A stretch of 64,000 nucleotides of DNA from the NCBI RefSeq assembly GCF_900101625.1, contig NZ_FMYZ01000001.1:466304-530303 (forward strand), in the 5' to 3' direction. This DNA is from Cupriavidus sp. YR651 (GTDB lineage Bacteria > Pseudomonadota > Gammaproteobacteria > Burkholderiales > Burkholderiaceae). Below are positions 56,442 to 64,000 of the stretch, piece by piece (positions within the stretch are counted from its first letter, which is position 1; each line of letters begins with the position of its first letter). The translations under genes and the position numbers were made by a program. A model generated the notes under the pieces. That model did not search any database and was not told the origin of the DNA. It was given only the letters and a program-made list of their open reading frames with translations.

Positions 56442-59401
56442 GACTGCAGATCGGGCAAGGCGGTGGATTCCCAGAAGCCCTTGCGGCACAGGCCGCGGGC
56501 TTCGCAATAAGTACAGGCGGCGGCATCACCGAATGCCGGGAGCCTCGCCCCCTGGCGCAAGCGGCCAACGTCATTGCGTAGCTGACGCTCGAGCCAGGTC
56601 ACGGTGGCCTGGAACTCGGGCAGATCTACCTCACGTTGCGCGCCCGGCGAACTGTCCTTGCCGCCGAGCTTCACGCCTTCGAGCGCGACCCAGCTGCCGG
56701 CCACGGCATCCGCGCGCAACAGGCCGTAGAACGGCAGCTGGCAATCCTCCTCGGGGTCGCCGGCCTTGCGCCGCAAGCGGCTGGCGGGCTGCGTCTTGTA
56801 GTCGAGCACGGCATGCGCGCCATCCGGCCCCTTGTCGATCCGGTCGATCCGGCCCGCGAGCCGCAGTGGCACGCCGTCCGGCATCGCCACATCCACGCTG
56901 ACATCCATCTCGCCACCGCGCCAGTGCCAGCCCTCGGCCTCGCGTGCGGTCTGCCATGCGACATACGAGGGCAGCACTTCGCACCAGCGACGGTAGTAGC
57001 CGATCGCATTGCCATCATCGGCCATCAACGCGCCGAAGACGTCATCCGAAATCTCGCGCAGGCGCGCCAGCCGGCGTTCGGCATCGCGCTCGTCCGACGC
57101 GTGCATTTCCTCGTGATATTGCAGCAGCACGCGGTGCAGCAGATTGCCGATGTCGCGCTTCTCGAGGTCGTCGTTGACGGCCTCCAGCCCGGCAAGCCCG
57201 AGCATGCGTCCCGCAAAGAACTGATACGGGCATCGACGGAGCATGTTGTACGCCTGCGCGCTCCAGCGAGCCGGCACGCGCTCCGGCGCGGCGGGCGCGG
57301 GCATGTAGCCGGGCCGCGCGAACGTCTCGTGCAGGCCGGGCGCGGCATTGGCCTCGATCGGCGCGCCAGCGCGCGCGCAGCAAGCCGACAGCCGCTCGAT
57401 CCAGCCCGACACATGGTGCGGTTCCCCCCTGCCGCCAAAACGCTGCCACGTCATGACCACATCGTCATTGTTCAGCAGCACCTCGGCCAGATCGCGCGCC
57501 TGCTGGGCGAAACGCGCCTCGCGGTCTTCGAGCCCGAGTTCGCGGCGCATCTGGTTCGAGAAGAACATCAGCTCGGCGGCGCTGGACGGCAGTTGCGCAT
57601 CGTCGCAGCCGACCACCACCACGCCGTCGAACCGGCGCATCCGCGCACCGTTCAGCGGCAGAATCGTGATCCGCGACGCATCGGGCGCGGAGGGTTCCTT
57701 GTAGGCGACCGATTCCAGCAGCGCGGACAGCATCGCGCGGAACTCCTGCTGACTGAGCGTCGCGTGCGCACCCGTCTCGTCGCCAGGCAGATCGGCCAGC
57801 CGGGCCAGCGCATCGAGAAGCTGTCGGCCGGCATCGTCCCCGGCCAGCGCCGTGCGCATGGCCAGCGCATCCAGCATGGCGTCCAGGCGCTCCAGCCAGA
57901 CGGTCAGCGGCTTTTGCGCAGCACCGCGCGGCCAGGCGGAGGCCTCGTCGGCGAGGATCGCAATCAGGGCGCGTGCGGCGGCGCGCGTCTGCTGCGCGGT
58001 GTCAGCTGCCGCATCGGTCGTGGCATCGGGCGTGCCCTGCATCGCCGCATCGGCCCGCGCGGCGGTGGCCCGTTCGGCAAACAGATGCCGCAGGCGTGCC
58101 CAGCCGCCACTGATGCCGTCGCGGCGAATCTGGCGCTCCATCAGCGCGATGGCCGCGCCACGATTTTCGAAGGCCGGCAGGCAGAACGGACTCTTCAGCA
58201 AATCCAGCAAGGCCGACGTGTCGCCATCGCGAGCGAGCACATCGAACCAGCGCATGAGCGCGGCTGCGGCGCGCGTCGTGGAAAGTTTCCAACCGGTTTC
58301 GTCGCGTACCGGCGCACCGGCACGGGCCAGCAAGGCGCGCGCGCGGCGGGCCACCACGCGATCATGGGCGACCAGCGCGACGTGGCGGCGGCCTTCGTTG
58401 AGCCACTGGACCAGTTGGTCGGCCGCGGCCGCGGCCTCGTCCTCGAAACGCGCGCTGCCAATCACGCGAATCCGCGGCCGGCTTTCCGGCAGCGTGGTCG
58501 GCAGCGATGGCGTGAATGATGGCACCGGATTGGGCGTCGACGGCGGCACGCTGCCGTCTTCTGCCGAGGCAACCTCCGCATCCACACGACGCGCTTCGGT
58601 CCATAGCGCGAGCAACGTGCCGTACCAGTCGGGCCCGGAATCAGCGTCATGCGCTCCGCCCGACCAGTCGTAACCGATCTCCAGCGTCGGCATTTGTTCG
58701 CCGACCTGCATCAGGAACGTGGCCTCGATCGGCTCCGGTGGCGTCGGGCCGATCCAGATCACTGGCCCCGCCACCTGCAGCGCGAGTCGTTGCAGTGCAC
58801 GACGGCGGGCCGGCAGCGGATCGTCGGGGCCTGACAGCATCTGCCAGAACGCCAGCACGATCTGCGCCTCCTGTCCGAGGAAACGCTCGGACAGATGCGC
58901 GTATGTCCGCTGCAACGCACCTTGCAGCAAGGCGGCGCGGTCATCGCCATCGACGTCATCGTCATCACGGATCGCCGCGTCCTCGAGCCAACGCGCGCTG
59001 AGCTCGTCGCTGATGGACAGCAGCGTCTGCGCCAGGCCCCACGCTGCGCCCTCTGTCTGCGCACCGAATGCCTGGCGCAGCCAGTCCTGCGCGCGGATCG
59101 CCTGCTGCACCGCCAGCAAACGCGCCGCATGACTACGCACGAGGGTGGGCTCGGCGGCCAGATCGGGCGGCAGGTCCAGCAGCCAGTGGCCGAGCGTCAG
59201 CACGCGCGGCAGCAGCCGTGGCTGGCCCGCGGCCCGCGCAGCGGCGTCGAGCGCCGCGCGCACGCCAGGAATCTGCGCGGCCGTGGGCACGACCACATGC
59301 GCGCCGGCTGCCGCCGGACCGCAATGATCAAGGAAATACCACGTCGCCGTGGCGGCCTGCTCCAGGAAAGAGGGGCCGGGAGAAAAGGAAAGCCGGGTCA
59401 T
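56438..59401 (-). CDS. PD-(D/E)XK nuclease, AddB-like subunit
   Basis: 987-residue partner subunit. It lacks an N-terminal Walker A loop, as in alpha- and betaproteobacterial AddB proteins. The C-terminal nuclease shows GRIDRIDKGPDGAHAVLDYKT (catalytic Asp and Lys), then cysteines C963, C966 and C972 in CTYCEARGLC, the Cys-x2-Cys-x5-Cys part of the AddB iron-sulfur cluster. Asp/Ala-rich low-complexity stretches occur near residues 160 and 470. Translation is coupled to the helicase gene by an ATGA overlap. Confidence 0.88.
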   Translation of the reverse strand: MTRLSFSPGPSFLEQAATATWYFLDHCGPAAAGAHVVVPTAAQIPGVRAALDAAARAAGQPRLLPRVLTLGHWLLDLPPDLAAEPTLVRSHAARLLAVQQAIRAQDWLRQAFGAQTEGAAWGLAQTLLSISDELSARWLEDAAIRDDDDVDGDDRAALLQGALQRTYAHLSERFLGQEAQIVLAFWQMLSGPDDPLPARRRALQRLALQVAGPVIWIGPTPPEPIEATFLMQVGEQMPTLEIGYDWSGGAHDADSGPDWYGTLLALWTEARRVDAEVASAEDGSVPPSTPNPVPSFTPSLPTTLPESRPRIRVIGSARFEDEAAAAADQLVQWLNEGRRHVALVAHDRVVARRARALLARAGAPVRDETGWKLSTTRAAAALMRWFDVLARDGDTSALLDLLKSPFCLPAFENRGAAIALMERQIRRDGISGGWARLRHLFAERATAARADAAMQGTPDATTDAAADTAQQTRAAARALIAILADEASAWPRGAAQKPLTVWLERLDAMLDALAMRTALAGDDAGRQLLDALARLADLPGDETGAHATLSQQEFRAMLSALLESVAYKEPSAPDASRITILPLNGARMRRFDGVVVVGCDDAQLPSSAAELMFFSNQMRRELGLEDREARFAQQARDLAEVLLNNDDVVMTWQRFGGRGEPHHVSGWIERLSACCARAGAPIEANAAPGLHETFARPGYMPAPAAPERVPARWSAQAYNMLRRCPYQFFAGRMLGLAGLEAVNDDLEKRDIGNLLHRVLLQYHEEMHASDERDAERRLARLREISDDVFGALMADDGNAIGYYRRWCEVLPSYVAWQTAREAEGWHWRGGEMDVSVDVAMPDGVPLRLAGRIDRIDKGPDGAHAVLDYKTQPASRLRRKAGDPEEDCQLPFYGLLRADAVAGSWVALEGVKLGGKDSSPGAQREVDLPEFQATVTWLERQLRNDVGRLRQGARLPAFGDAAACTYCEARGLCRKGFWESTALPDLQS

Positions 59402-59522
59402 GGGTGGCGCGACGCATCGCGCAAGGTCAGGCTAGACCTTGCTGCGCGACGCGGCGCAGCAAGGCGACAGGAATGCTCAGCGATCCGAGGGCAACCCGGG
59501 GCCCTCGGCAGGATGGCCGGGC

Positions 59523-59795
59523 TCAGTGATCCCCCCGGTCGAGCCGGGCACGCAGTTCGCGCGCGGTTTCCAGCAGTCCCTCATAGCCGGAGCGGGCATG
59601 CTCCGGCAGGTCGGGGTCCCCTATCAGGGTGCCGAGGGTTTCCATCACACTGTAAACAAGTCCCCGCGCAGCGCCGGTGGCAATGCTGTTGGTCTCGACC
59701 GCGCTGCTGAGATGCTCCAGCGCGTCGCTCAGGTGGTCCACATCCGGAGCCTGCTCGTCTTCGGGCGGGATGGGCTTGCGGGATTCTGAAGTCAT
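59523..59795 (-). CDS. Small conserved-type hypothetical protein
   Basis: 90-residue acidic, mostly helical protein of no recognised family. The N-terminus (MTSESRKPIPPEDEQAPDVDHLSDALEHL) is polar and proline-bearing; the rest has a heptad-like pattern (ALEHLSSAVETNSIATGAARGL, GYEGLLETARELRARLDRG) that may dimerise. No signal peptide or membrane segment is seen. It is on the minus strand, upstream of the AddB-like gene by 121 bp. Function unknown. Confidence 0.6.
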   Translation of the reverse strand: MTSESRKPIPPEDEQAPDVDHLSDALEHLSSAVETNSIATGAARGLVYSVMETLGTLIGDPDLPEHARSGYEGLLETARELRARLDRGDH

Positions 59796-60344
59796 GATCG
59801 ATGGCCTTGGTGGTTGCCCCGGCTGGGTGAAAACGGGTGACGAAACAGCGCCTGTCGCGGCATATCGCGAGACAACCTGTCCCGCCAGTATCCCGCCGCC
59901 AATGCTTCGCCGATCCGAAGGGCGGGCAAAGGCGTACGCGTCATTGGTCATTCTACGCGCGCCCGTCGCCCCTAAAAATGTGACGCCTCGCAAAGTGCAT
60001 TCTAGATCATGCACGCGCCGCCATTTTCAGGGAAATCCCGCTCCGCAATAACCCAAATGAGTACTGGTCAATTGAGCCAGACTCTTGGCACGATTAACAC
60101 AAACTTCAGCACCGGCAGCGCCCTGGCGGCACAATGGATACCAACGCCGCAGCCCTGCCGGAAGCGTCCCTCGCGGGGGTCTTGAAATCCGTCAAACTGG
60201 TAATATATCGGCGACAAAGGCGGTGGCTCTTCCCATGAAAGTGCCGTCCGGCGAAGCCGCGGAATCTCGTGTATGGTAGCGGTTCGACCCATTAGCAGTT
60301 TCCAGCCTTCAACATAAACTGAGCGAAACCAGAGGTTTTCCGCC
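59796..60344. other. Long gap upstream of trxA with inverted repeats and weak promoters
   Basis: No supported gene in 549 bp; a minus-strand frame here runs antisense into trxA and is rejected. Seen: a perfect inverted repeat GTGCAT-N8-ATGCAC (59995-60014) whose centre holds TCTAGA, and a shorter TCGCG-N6-CGCGA (59855-59870). For trxA, TTGAAA (60182-60187) with TATATC (60204-60209) at 16 bp is a possible promoter. The stretch is A/T-richer than its neighbours. Confidence 0.4.
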
Positions 60345-60671
60345 ATGAGCGAACAAATCAAGTATGTGAGCGACGCATCTTTCGAGTCCGACGTCCTCAA
60401 GTCCGACAAGCCCGTCCTGCTGGACTTCTGGGCCGAATGGTGCGGTCCTTGCAAGATGATCGCCCCGATCCTGGACGAAGTTGCGCGCGACTACGGTGAC
60501 AAGGTGCAGATCGCCAAGATCAACGTCGACGAGAACCAGCAAGTGCCGGCCAAGTTCGGCATTCGCGGCATCCCCACGCTGATCCTGTTCAAGAACGGCG
60601 AGCCGGCTGCACAGAAGGTTGGCGCACTGTCGAAGTCGCAGCTGACCGCGTTCCTGGACGGCAACCTGTAA
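60345..60671 (+). CDS. trxA: Thioredoxin TrxA
   Basis: 108-residue cytoplasmic disulfide reductase. Active site WCGPC at residues 32-36 in [22 protein letters not shown], with the cis-Pro loop [15 protein letters not shown]. The ATG at 60345 ([15 protein letters not shown]) has AGAGG upstream. It reduces enzymes such as ribonucleotide reductase and is followed by a large hairpin before rho. Confidence 0.97.
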   Translation: MSEQIKYVSDASFESDVLKSDKPVLLDFWAEWCGPCKMIAPILDEVARDYGDKVQIAKINVDENQQVPAKFGIRGIPTLILFKNGEPAAQKVGALSKSQLTAFLDGNL

Positions 60672-60715
60672 TTTGCCGCCCGCCGGGGCCCGCCAGGCGC
60701 GGCACCCCGGCAACC

Positions 60716-60763
60716 ACAATCCGGCCTATGCGCGCCAGCCCTGGCGCTGCGGCCGGATTGTGC
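60716..60763 (+). other. Large nested hairpin between trxA and rho
   Basis: Outer perfect 12-bp arms CACAATCCGGCC (60716-60727) and GGCCGGATTGTG (60752-60763); inside them a second perfect 7-bp stem GCGCCAG (60733-60739) and CTGGCGC (60742-60748). No T-run follows. An extended -10-like TGCTAAGAT (60762-60770) overlaps the right arm. It may protect the trxA mRNA end, block read-through or lie at the rho promoter. Confidence 0.55.
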
Positions 60764-60856
60764 TAAGATGCCACCAACAACTTCCCCGAGCGTTCGCTCA
60801 GTCTTTCCCCCTTCCCTTAGGTCTTGCCCGTCCGGGCCCTTCTGTACCCCTCGTCT

Positions 60857-62119
60857 ATGCACCTGACAGAACTCAAATCGCTTCACGTGTCTGCGCTTCT
60901 CGAAATGGCGGCAACGCTCGAGATCGACAATGCACAACGGATGCGCAAACAGGAACTGATGTTTGCGATCCTGAAGAAGCGCGCCAAGATGGGCGAAACC
61001 ATCTACGGAGACGGCACGCTGGAAGTTCTGCCCGATGGCTTCGGTTTCCTGCGCTCGCCGGAAACGTCGTACCTGGCCAGCACGGACGACATCTACATCA
61101 GCCCCTCGCAGATCCGCCGCTTCAACCTGCATACCGGCGACTCGATCGAAGGTGAAGTGCGCACCCCGAAGGATGGCGAGCGCTACTTCGCACTCGTCAA
61201 GGTGGACAAGGTCAACGGGCAGCCGCCCGAAGCGGTGAAGAACCGCATCATGTTCGAGAATCTGACGCCGCTGCATCCGAACCGGCCGCTCATCCTCGAA
61301 CGCGACATCCGCGCCGAAGAAAACATCACCGGCCGCATCATCGACATGATCGCCCCGATCGGCCGCGGCCAGCGCGCACTGCTGGTGGCATCGCCGAAAT
61401 CCGGCAAGACCGTGATGCTGCAGCACGTGGCGCATGCCATCGCCAACAATCATCCGGAAGCGGACCTCTTCGTGCTGCTGATCGACGAGCGCCCGGAAGA
61501 AGTGACCGAAATGATGCGCTCCGTGCGCGGCGAAGTGGTGGCGTCCACGTTTGACGAACCCGCCATCCGCCACGTGCAGGTGGCTGAAATGGTGATCGAG
61601 AAAGCCAAGCGCCTGGTGGAACTGAAGCGCGACGTGGTGATCCTGCTGGATTCGATCACGCGTCTGGCGCGCGCCTACAACACCGTGGTGCCGGCATCGG
61701 GCAAGGTGCTGACCGGCGGTGTGGACGCCAACGCGCTGCAACGTCCGAAACGCTTCTTCGGCGCCGCGCGGAATCTGGAAGAAGGCGGCTCGCTGACCAT
61801 CATCGCCACCGCGCTGATCGAAACGGGCAGCCGCATGGACGACGTGATCTACGAAGAGTTCAAGGGCACCGGCAACATGGAAGTGCACCTGGAACGCCGT
61901 CTGGCGGAAAAGCGCGTCTACCCGGCCATCAACCTGAACAAGTCGGGCACGCGCCGCGAAGAACTGCTGATCAAGCCGGAAATCCTCCAGAAGATCTGGA
62001 TCCTGCGCAAGTTCATCTCGGACATGGACGAAGTACAGGCCATGGAATTCATCCTGGACAAGATGAAGCCGACGAAGAATAACGCGGAGTTCTTCGACAT
62101 GATGCGTCGGGGTGGCTGA
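60857..62119 (+). CDS. rho: Transcription termination factor Rho
   Basis: Hexameric RNA helicase (420 residues) that ends transcription at rut sites. N-terminal RNA-binding domain ([41 protein letters not shown]), then the ATPase domain with SPKSGKT (178-184), [25 protein letters not shown] and the Q/R loops ([18 protein letters not shown]). The leader upstream holds the nested hairpin. It is followed by an intrinsic terminator. Confidence 0.97.
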   Translation: MHLTELKSLHVSALLEMAATLEIDNAQRMRKQELMFAILKKRAKMGETIYGDGTLEVLPDGFGFLRSPETSYLASTDDIYISPSQIRRFNLHTGDSIEGEVRTPKDGERYFALVKVDKVNGQPPEAVKNRIMFENLTPLHPNRPLILERDIRAEENITGRIIDMIAPIGRGQRALLVASPKSGKTVMLQHVAHAIANNHPEADLFVLLIDERPEEVTEMMRSVRGEVVASTFDEPAIRHVQVAEMVIEKAKRLVELKRDVVILLDSITRLARAYNTVVPASGKVLTGGVDANALQRPKRFFGAARNLEEGGSLTIIATALIETGSRMDDVIYEEFKGTGNMEVHLERRLAEKRVYPAINLNKSGTRREELLIKPEILQKIWILRKFISDMDEVQAMEFILDKMKPTKNNAEFFDMMRRGG

Positions 62120-62146
62120 CCCTCGCAGCTAGTCCTGCACAGCAAG

Positions 62147-62174
62147 AAGGCGTACCCTTGGGTGCGCCTTTTTT
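62147..62174 (+). terminator. Intrinsic terminator after rho
   Basis: Arms AAGGCGTACC (62147-62156) and GGTGCGCCTT (62161-62170) pair with one G-U, 4-nt loop, and a T6 run through 62174. Confidence 0.9.
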
Positions 62175-62194
62175 GTTTCCTCTTTCGCGAGACC

Positions 62195-63043
62195 ATGTTT
62201 GGCAAACTGACCAGCTTCCTGCGCGCACGATCCAGGGCCCGCAAGCTCGAGCACTATGCGATTCCGGACGAATTGTGGACGCGCACGGTAGCAGCCCTGC
62301 CCTTCGTGCAACGCTACGATGCCGACGACCTGGCCGCGCTGCGCGAACTGGCCACGCTATTCATCGCCAGCAAGGAATACTCCACCGCGCATGACCTGCC
62401 GCTGACCGACGAGATGGTGGTCAGCGTGGCCGTCCAGGCCTGCGTGCCAATCCTGAAACTCGGTATCGAGTGGTATCGCGGCTGGCACGGCATCGTCCTC
62501 TATCCGGGCGAGTTCCTGATCCGCAAAACCGTCGAGGACGATATCGGGTTGGTGCACGGTGTAGAAGAGGAAGCCAGTGGCGAAGCCTGGGAGCACGGCC
62601 CTGTGATCCTGTCCTGGCAGGACGTCAAATCGCCCGGCGCGGGCCTGGATGCTGACGGTCTGACAGCCGATGCGTACAACGTGGTGATTCACGAGTTTGC
62701 GCACAAGCTCGACATGCTGGACGGGGAACCCGACGGTGTACCGCCGTTTTCGCGCGTGCTGCATCCCGGCGTGGATGCCGCCCAATGGGCCGAAACGCTC
62801 CTGAGCGAGTACGATGCGTTTGCCGAGGCCTGCGATGCGCTGCCCGATTCCGCCTGGGACCATCCGGCCCGCCTGCCGCCTCGATTGCGCGTCATCGATC
62901 CCTACGGCTGCGAAGCGCCGAGCGAGTTCTTCGCGGTGGCGTCCGAGACATTTTTCGTCGAACCAGGAGGGTTGCATCAGCACTGGCCCGCGCTCTATGA
63001 CGCGCTCGCCACGTTTTACCGGCAGGATCCTGCGAAAAAGTGA
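62195..63043 (+). CDS. mtfA: MtfA-like zinc metallopeptidase (M90)
   Basis: 282-residue peptidase of the MtfA family. The zinc motif HEFAH is at residues 166-170 (NVVIHEFAHKLDMLDG), with the third ligand in the downstream SEFFAVASETFF. In E. coli MtfA binds the sugar regulator Mlc, but Mlc is not seen here. The ATG at 62195 (MFGKLTSFLRARSRARK) is chosen; the frame begins earlier inside the rho terminator, which is unlikely. The ribosome-binding site is weak. Confidence 0.88.
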   Translation: MFGKLTSFLRARSRARKLEHYAIPDELWTRTVAALPFVQRYDADDLAALRELATLFIASKEYSTAHDLPLTDEMVVSVAVQACVPILKLGIEWYRGWHGIVLYPGEFLIRKTVEDDIGLVHGVEEEASGEAWEHGPVILSWQDVKSPGAGLDADGLTADAYNVVIHEFAHKLDMLDGEPDGVPPFSRVLHPGVDAAQWAETLLSEYDAFAEACDALPDSAWDHPARLPPRLRVIDPYGCEAPSEFFAVASETFFVEPGGLHQHWPALYDALATFYRQDPAKK

Positions 63044-63119
63044 TGCGTAAGATGCCGTTGCCCACTAGTGTCGCGTCCGGGCGATATCGCGCGTCTCCTT
63101 ACCCAAGTCTTTGTTTTTC

Positions 63120-63128
63120 TGCCATAAT
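63120..63128 (+). promoter_or_regulatory. Extended -10 promoter of rpmE2
   Basis: TGCCATAAT (63120-63128) is an extended -10 element about 100 bp before the rpmE2 ATG; the -35 (TTACCC at 63099-63104) is weak. Confidence 0.5.
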
Positions 63129-63226
63129 CCCGGTTTGCCCGTTATCGGCAAGTGGTTCGCTCGCCGCAAGCATCAGCGCGACCGGCACACCCAGCGAACT
63201 GGCTACCCAACCTGAAAGGAAGCACC

Positions 63227-63487
63227 ATGAAAGAAGGCATTCACCCGAATTACCGCGAAGTCCTGTTCCACGACGTGTCGAACGACTTCAAGTTCGTGAC
63301 CCGCTCGACGATCCAGACCAAGGACACGATCGAACACGAAGGCAAGACCTACCCGCTCGCCAAGATCGAAGTGTCGTCGGAATCGCACCCGTTCTACACC
63401 GGCACCCAGAAGATCATGGACACGGCCGGCCGCGTCGAGAAGTTCCGCCAGAAGTTCGGCAGCAAGCTGAGCGCGATCAAGAAGTAA
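63227..63487 (+). CDS. rpmE2: 50S ribosomal protein L31 type B
   Basis: 86-residue zinc-free L31 paralogue. The sequence ([38 protein letters not shown]) is the B-type form and contains no cysteine, unlike zinc-binding L31. Such C-minus paralogues often replace zinc L31 when zinc is scarce. Clear AAGGA ribosome-binding site at 63216-63220. It is followed by a strong terminator. Confidence 0.95.
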   Translation: MKEGIHPNYREVLFHDVSNDFKFVTRSTIQTKDTIEHEGKTYPLAKIEVSSESHPFYTGTQKIMDTAGRVEKFRQKFGSKLSAIKK

Positions 63488-63553
63488 TCGCGCACGCTTT
63501 CCGAGCGACTGCCGCGCACGCCAGGACGGATGCTCCTGCGGCGCGCGACCTGA

Positions 63554-63581
63554 CAAAGAGGCAGCATCGGCTGCCTCTTTG
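63554..63581 (+). terminator. Intrinsic terminator after rpmE2
   Basis: Perfect 12-bp arms CAAAGAGGCAGC (63554-63565) and GCTGCCTCTTTG (63570-63581) with the 4-nt loop ATCG. Confidence 0.85.
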
Positions 63582-63626
63582 CATTTGTGGCCGCATGAAT
63601 GGCCACATGCCTGATCCCACCTGCCG

Positions 63627-64000
63627 ATGAGTCAAGCCAAGACCTCTCCCGTCCATCTGACCGCCGCCGCCACCGGTGCCCTGCCCCGTGCGCTGCTGCT
63701 GGCGATCTGCATCATCTACGGACTGGCCGGCCTGTTTGGCCGCGACCCCTGGAAAAACGAGGACGCGGCGGGCTTCGGCGTGATGTGGCAACTGGCCACC
63801 GGCGGCGTGCAGGACTGGCTGATGCCGAATATCGTCGGCCGTCCCTTCAGCGAGGACGGCCCCCTCGTGTTCTGGGTCGGCGGCATCATGATCCGGCTGT
63901 TCGGCGGCTGGCTCGGCGCACCCGATGCCTCGCGCATCTCCACTGCGCTGTTCTATTTCGCGACTTGCGCGTTCATCTGGTACACGACTTACCTGCTCGG
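63627..64000 (+). CDS. ArnT/PMT-type membrane glycosyltransferase, N-terminal part (cut by window edge)
   Basis: The frame from the ATG at 63627 is open to the window end (124 full codons). It starts with a short cytoplasmic tail, then a first transmembrane helix (LPRALLLAICIIYGLAGLFG) and the first periplasmic loop with RDPWKNEDAAGFGVMWQLA and RPFSEDGPLVFWVGG, a pattern seen in lipid-linked sugar transferases of the ArnT/PMT (GT-39/GT-83) type, where acidic residues in this loop are catalytic. A second hydrophobic stretch begins near residue 108. The donor, acceptor and full length are outside the window. Confidence 0.65.
   Translation, partial: MSQAKTSPVHLTAAATGALPRALLLAICIIYGLAGLFGRDPWKNEDAAGFGVMWQLATGGVQDWLMPNIVGRPFSEDGPLVFWVGGIMIRLFGGWLGAPDASRISTALFYFATCAFIWYTTYLL

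Noticed and set aside
56636..58519. 627-codon plus-strand open frame opposite the AddB-like gene
   Set aside because: Antisense to the nuclease subunit, with low-complexity Arg/His composition.
60068..60454. 128-codon minus-strand frame upstream of and inside trxA
   Set aside because: It starts within trxA in antisense and shows no motif or ribosome-binding site.

Overview
The window looks like a chromosomal core segment from a GC-rich betaproteobacterium of the Burkholderiaceae, most likely Cupriavidus or a close relative. The evidence is gene order and product types: hfq-hflX-hflK-hflC-hisZ-purA, rlmN-pilW-rodZ-ispG-hisS-yfgM-bamB-der, surE-pcm-nlpD-rpoS, dnaX-ybaB-recR, and trxA-rho-mtfA-rpmE2. 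The only accessory-looking part is about 38.6-46.1 kb, which holds uptake and CoA-metabolism genes. I see no insertion sequence, prophage, CRISPR array, toxin-antitoxin pair or recognisable defence island.

Layout. 1-3.7 kb: the 5' part of hrpA (minus, cut by the window edge) diverges from argA across a 23-bp gap, followed by yggX. 3.8-9.9 kb: rpiA, talB, a class III-type sirtuin, rlmB and rnr. At 9.96-10.08 kb is tRNA-Leu(CAG) with a consensus promoter and a strong terminator. 10.4-11.5 kb: an Rrf2-type regulator and an NAD(P)-binding reductase that share a repeated operator-like palindrome. 11.6-29.2 kb: a long run of minus-strand housekeeping genes. These cover purine and histidine synthesis, membrane protease regulation (HflKC), RNA chaperone (Hfq), ribosome GTPases (HflX, Der), outer-membrane assembly (BamB, YfgM), histidyl-tRNA synthetase, isoprenoid synthesis (IspG), cell shape (RodZ), pilus assembly (PilW), RlmN and Ndk.

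29.5-38.5 kb: a YccA/BI-1 membrane protein, RlmD, an endonuclease/exonuclease/phosphatase-family protein, a DEDDy exonuclease overlapping rpoS, the stationary-phase cluster surE-pcm-nlpD-rpoS, and a quinone oxidoreductase. 38.6-46.1 kb: a nitrate/sulfonate-type ABC importer, a Bug-type periplasmic binding protein, an HMG-CoA-lyase-like enzyme, a CaiB/BaiF CoA-transferase and a LysR regulator. 46.1-59.4 kb: recR-ybaB-dnaX, an adenosylcobalamin-dependent ribonucleotide reductase, the SRP RNA, and an AddAB-like recombination helicase-nuclease pair. 59.5-64 kb: a small unknown protein, trxA, rho, mtfA, rpmE2 and the start of an ArnT/PMT-type glycosyltransferase.

The most interesting signals are regulatory rather than new gene systems. 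They are a palindromic, bidirectional -10 element that would give leaderless hrpA and argA mRNAs, a two-site Rrf2 operator circuit, a large nested hairpin between trxA and rho, and an orphan CoA-transferase/lyase/Bug module. I found no convincing previously undescribed multi-gene system. Starts were chosen from ribosome-binding sites, family N-termini and overlaps; uncertain ones are flagged.
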